Assembly (NCBI RefSeq): GCF_002876705.1
Contig: NZ_MDAG01000011.1
Span: 1-64,000, forward strand
Reading direction: 5' to 3'
Source: Enterovibrio norvegicus_B
Lineage (GTDB): Bacteria > Pseudomonadota > Gammaproteobacteria > Enterobacterales > Vibrionaceae
Length of the DNA stretch: 64,000 bases
The notes below the pieces were generated by a model. The model saw only the letters and a program-made list of their open reading frames with translations. It made no database searches and was not told the DNA's origin. This document shows, in pieces, positions 61,178-64,000 of this stretch. The translations under genes were made by a program, and so were the position numbers. Within the stretch, counting starts at the first letter, position 1. Each line of letters starts with the position of its first letter.

Positions 61178-62113
61178 GTGCGTGGACACGTCGCCTTGAT
61201 ACTTTTCTTCAACGTTATTTTTGTGTGTTTAAACACCGCGGTGGCATCTGTTCTTATCTGCTGCCTTGCGTTGTTAAAAATGCTGCTCCCTGTGCCTGCA
61301 TTGCAGCGCGCCATTACGCGTGCCTGTAACGGCATTATGTGGGTATGGGCCACGCTCAATCATAGGCTGGTTAACCTAACGTCAAACGTGGAATGGGACA
61401 TACAAGGTGGTGAGTCGCTCAGTAAAGAGCAATGGTATTTGTTGATCGCCAACCACATGAGTTGGGCGGACATCGTCGTTGTCTTTTCTGTGTTTAGACA
61501 TCGCATTCCCATGGCGAAGTTCTTCCTTAAACAGCAATTGCTGTATGTGCCTTTCTTGGGGCTCGCGTGTTGGGCTGTGGATATGCCCTTTATGAAGCGC
61601 TATTCCCGCCAGTATTTGCTCAAGCACCCTGAAAAACGAGGCTGTGATCTTAAGACCACGAGAAAATCCTGCGAGCGCTTTCGCCACACACCCACCACCG
61701 TGGTGAATTTTGTCGAAGGCACGCGATTCACAGAAGAAAAAAGGCATGCCACCCATTCCCCTTATCGTCATTTGTTGTCACCTAAAACGGGCGGTATTGC
61801 TTATACGCTTGGGGCAATGGGGGAGCAATTTGATGCCATTATTAACGTCACCTTGGCTTACCCAGAAAACCGAGCCTTTCCCTTTAAAGACTTGCTATCA
61901 GGGAAGATGAAAAAGATCGTTGTGCGCATTCATACCTTGCCGCTTGATAGCGCGGTAAAAGGGGATTATTTCAATGACAAAACGTTCAAGCGTCAATTTC
62001 AGCAATGGCTTCATCAGCGTTGGGAAGAAAAAGATGATGAGCTGTCTGCGATTTATGGAGAGCTGCCAATACACAAGCGTGTAGAAAGACGACAAGCCGA
62101 TGCCGTGGTGTGA
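61178..62113 (+). CDS. yihG: Acyltransferase YihG (1-acyl-glycerol-3-phosphate acyltransferase family)
   Basis: A 311-residue inner-membrane PlsC-type acyltransferase. The HX4D motif NHMSWAD lies near residue 92, the FPEGTR-like NFVEGTRFT near 176, with one or two N-terminal hydrophobic helices. It starts at GTG (VRGHVALILFFNVIF), as no nearer ATG precedes the membrane helix. It is convergent with dsbA. In E. coli, yihG is also next to dsbA-srkA. Substrate not determined here. Confidence 0.85.
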   Translation: MRGHVALILFFNVIFVCLNTAVASVLICCLALLKMLLPVPALQRAITRACNGIMWVWATLNHRLVNLTSNVEWDIQGGESLSKEQWYLLIANHMSWADIVVVFSVFRHRIPMAKFFLKQQLLYVPFLGLACWAVDMPFMKRYSRQYLLKHPEKRGCDLKTTRKSCERFRHTPTTVVNFVEGTRFTEEKRHATHSPYRHLLSPKTGGIAYTLGAMGEQFDAIINVTLAYPENRAFPFKDLLSGKMKKIVVRIHTLPLDSAVKGDYFNDKTFKRQFQQWLHQRWEEKDDELSAIYGELPIHKRVERRQADAVV

Positions 62114-62133
62114 AACGCATGCAATGGAAATGA

Positions 62134-62157
62134 AAAAGGGGCTCAAGGCCCCTTTTC
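62134..62157. terminator. Bidirectional terminator between yihG and dsbA
   Basis: AAAAGGGGC-5-GCCCCTTTT with A and T runs, shared by the convergent genes. Confidence 0.85.
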
Positions 62158-62180
62158 TGCATTTGGATATTTGCAGCGAC

Positions 62181-62783
62181 TTATTGCGTCAGCAGGAAAT
62201 TAACCAAGGCGAAATAGTCATCTGTTGATTTGATGGTTTTTGGCGTCACGTGGTATTTGCCGTTAACAATCACAGCGGGCACACCGCGCAGGCCTGAATC
62301 GTTGAAGCCTTTATCAAAACGGTTTGCCATCGCGTTGACCGCAAAGCTGTTGTAGGTGCCGTCGAATTTCTTCGCATCTACACCTTCGTCGATGAACATC
62401 TGACGCACTTCTGCTTCATCACGCGGTGGCTTTTGAAGTAGGTGAATGCGGTTGAAAATGACCGGTACCATGGCGTCTTCTGCATCAAGCATCACTGCGG
62501 TCGCGTACGCTTTGCTCAGTGCCTTACCCATGTTGCCACCCATGAAGGAAACATGACTCTTTTGGAAAGTCGCATTCTCAGGGATTTTCTTTTTCAACTC
62601 TTCCATTAAGCCTTCACTTTTGTAGCAATGTGGGCAGTAGAAAGAGAAAAATTCGGTCACCGTTGGTGATTGTGTTTTTGGCAGATCAAGAACTTGATAG
62701 TCCTCACCCGCATTAAAACGCGCAGCGTGCGCAGAGAAGGCCAGCATGGCAACAGCGGCCATCGCAAACAATTTTTTTAACAT
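62181..62783 (-). CDS. dsbA: Thiol:disulfide interchange protein DsbA
   Basis: The 200-residue periplasmic oxidant that forms disulfide bonds in exported proteins. A signal peptide (about residues 1-20, ending SAHA) precedes the thioredoxin fold; the active site is CPHC in FSFYCPHCYKSE, and the cis-proline loop is LRGVPAVIVNGKY. It is 33 bp downstream of srkA in one transcript, as in E. coli. Confidence 0.97.
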   Translation of the reverse strand: MLKKLFAMAAVAMLAFSAHAARFNAGEDYQVLDLPKTQSPTVTEFFSFYCPHCYKSEGLMEELKKKIPENATFQKSHVSFMGGNMGKALSKAYATAVMLDAEDAMVPVIFNRIHLLQKPPRDEAEVRQMFIDEGVDAKKFDGTYNSFAVNAMANRFDKGFNDSGLRGVPAVIVNGKYHVTPKTIKSTDDYFALVNFLLTQ

Positions 62784-62816
62784 AAATGTCTTTCTCCCTG
62801 ATAGTTATAATGCTGC

Positions 62817-63803
62817 TTACCACTGCGGCGACAGCGACAGAGGCGTTTCCTCAAGAGCAGCTAATTGTTCTTTAAAGGCGAGCACCTGATTTTCCCAGTA
62901 TTTTGCCTCAGCAAACCAAGGGAATGCACGAGGAAAAGCCGGATCTTGCCAACGTTTTGCCAGCCATGCCATATAGTGAACCATTCTGAGACCACGTAAA
63001 GGCTCGATTAGTTGCAATTGATGATGAGGAAAATCGTGAAACTCCTCATAGGCCTCAGCAATGGTGTCCAGTTGCGCCAAGCGGTCATGGCGGTCGCCGT
63101 TGAGCATCATCCAAATATCTTGGATGGCAGGACCATTGCGAGAATCGTCTAAGTCGACAAACATCGGGCCATCACGCCACAGAATGTTGCTTGGGTGGCA
63201 ATCACCGTGCAGGCGAATTGGCTGCCAGTCTGTTGTCCAGCGGCTTTCCAGTACATTGATAAGACGATCGAGATCGGAAAAGAACGCGTTCTCAAGGTGC
63301 ATGGGAATGAATTCGCTGTTTTCCAATACTTTCCGTGGCTGGTAGAGGTACTCATCAAGGCCAATGGTTGGGCGATCAGTGAATGACGCGCGTGAACCCA
63401 CTTGATGAATGCGGCCCATGAAACGGCCAACCATTTCGAGTTGATCCCAGTTATCGACTTCAAAGGTGCGGCCGCCGACACTTGGAAACAGCGCAAACCG
63501 ATAACCTGCATGTTCGAACAGTGTTGTTCCATCGATTTCAATAGGCACAGCAACGGGGATTTCAGACTCTTCAAGTTCTTTGGTGAACTGATGCTCTTCT
63601 AAAATTTGTGCGTTGCTCCAGCGTTGTGGGCGGTAGAACTTGGTGACGAAGCGTTTACGATCTTCATCTTGAAATTGGTATACGCGGTTTTCGTAGCTGT
63701 TAAGCGCTAAAAGCCCAGATTCAGGGCGAACACCGACGGATTCTAATGCATCAATCAAAGTGTCAGGGGTGAGGTGCTCGAAGCTAAATTGCGCGTCGCT
63801 CAT
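62817..63803 (-). CDS. srkA: Stress response kinase SrkA (YihE)
   Basis: A 328-residue choline-kinase/RdoA-fold Ser/Thr kinase implicated in protection against stress-induced death. The catalytic loop LHGDCHPSNILW (about residue 205) and the metal-binding MFVDLDDSRNGP are present, with the N-terminal NSYENRVYQ loop. It shares the promoter with dsbA downstream. Size equals E. coli SrkA (328). Confidence 0.93.
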   Translation of the reverse strand: MSDAQFSFEHLTPDTLIDALESVGVRPESGLLALNSYENRVYQFQDEDRKRFVTKFYRPQRWSNAQILEEHQFTKELEESEIPVAVPIEIDGTTLFEHAGYRFALFPSVGGRTFEVDNWDQLEMVGRFMGRIHQVGSRASFTDRPTIGLDEYLYQPRKVLENSEFIPMHLENAFFSDLDRLINVLESRWTTDWQPIRLHGDCHPSNILWRDGPMFVDLDDSRNGPAIQDIWMMLNGDRHDRLAQLDTIAEAYEEFHDFPHHQLQLIEPLRGLRMVHYMAWLAKRWQDPAFPRAFPWFAEAKYWENQVLAFKEQLAALEETPLSLSPQW

Positions 63804-63876
63804 AGGGTCACTTGCTTTGTGATAAGAGAGAGCTTGATGGTATCAGAGATTGGCATCACTGTATGGGTATACAAAA

Positions 63877-63902
63877 TAAAAGGGCGCGAGGTGCGCCCTT
63901 TG
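63877..63902 (-). terminator. Terminator upstream of srkA
   Basis: AAAGGGCGC / GCGCCCTTT hairpin with a T-rich tail on the minus strand (TTTTATTTTG), about 24 bp past the stop of a minus-strand frame entering from the right. Confidence 0.7.
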
Positions 63903-63925
63903 TGTTTTAGATGTGCGTGTAATGC

Positions 63926-64000
63926 TTAGAGCTTGCTGATAAAGCGGCTTTCAGTAGACAGCGTTTTTTTGTCATCCCCTGATTGGCGTTCAAGCATAAA
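63926..64000 (-). CDS. C-terminal end of an unidentified gene (partial)
   Basis: An open frame reading ERQSGDDKKTLSTESRFISK, L, stop enters the window from the right and ends 25 bp before a minus-strand terminator, as a real gene would. Only 24 codons are visible and I do not recognise it; it does not look like the YihD C-terminus found at this place in E. coli. Confidence 0.4.
   Translation of the reverse strand, partial: FMLERQSGDDKKTLSTESRFISKL

Overview
The window is a chromosomal segment from a gammaproteobacterium of the family Vibrionaceae. Gene order (hemG-trkH-yigZ / fadBA; glyQS; gyrB-recF-dnaN-dnaA / rpmH-rnpA-yidD-yidC-mnmE; mioC / oriC / mnmG-rsmG-parAB-atp operon-glmU; glmS; ilvGMEDA; comM; yihG / dsbA-srkA) and protein lengths match the replication-origin region of Vibrio-type chromosome 1. 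Genus is not fixed by what I can read; Vibrio, Grimontia and Enterovibrio are all compatible.

Layout. 1-300: tandem rRNA promoters firing leftwards out of the window. 300-8900: heme and K+ uptake genes (minus), the fatty-acid oxidation operon fadBA behind a FadR-like operator, an acrylyl-CoA reductase-like gene and a LysR regulator. 9000-16700: tusA, a putative small RNA, a manganese exporter behind a yybP-ykoY riboswitch, glyQS, avtA and an alpha/beta hydrolase. 16800-29400: the replication core (gyrB, recF, dnaN, dnaA), then rpmH to mnmE, a membrane protein with a degenerate GGDEF domain, mioC and oriC with DnaA boxes, three tandem 13-mers and dense GATC sites. ParS-like sites lie at 13.9, 15.4, 15.8 and, with variants, in recF; the matching parA and parB lie at 31.9-33.7 kb. 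33.8-42.4 kb: the complete ATP synthase operon and glmU. 42.5-43.25 kb: seven tRNA genes. 43.4-47.4 kb: a DeoR regulator, glmS and two paralogous XRE regulators. 47.4-54 kb: ilvGMEDA on the minus strand behind an ilvL leader peptide and attenuator.

The accessory part is a 5.4-kb element (about 54804-60197) inserted in comM, exactly between its N-terminal Lon/ChlI-like domain and the Walker A motif of its AAA+ domain. It encodes a large serine recombinase at its right edge, a small serine resolvase, a ParB-like domain protein, a DUF3800 protein and a small exported protein with a nuclease-like motif. The two junctions share a TT core and carry near-symmetric inverted arms, so attB and attP can be reconstructed by eye. 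Two DnaA-box matches, a resolvase-promoter inverted repeat and a 16-bp palindrome sit in its intergenic regions. The interruption should impair natural transformation, where ComM is a branch-migration helicase. After the element come the comM 3' part, yihG, dsbA and srkA.
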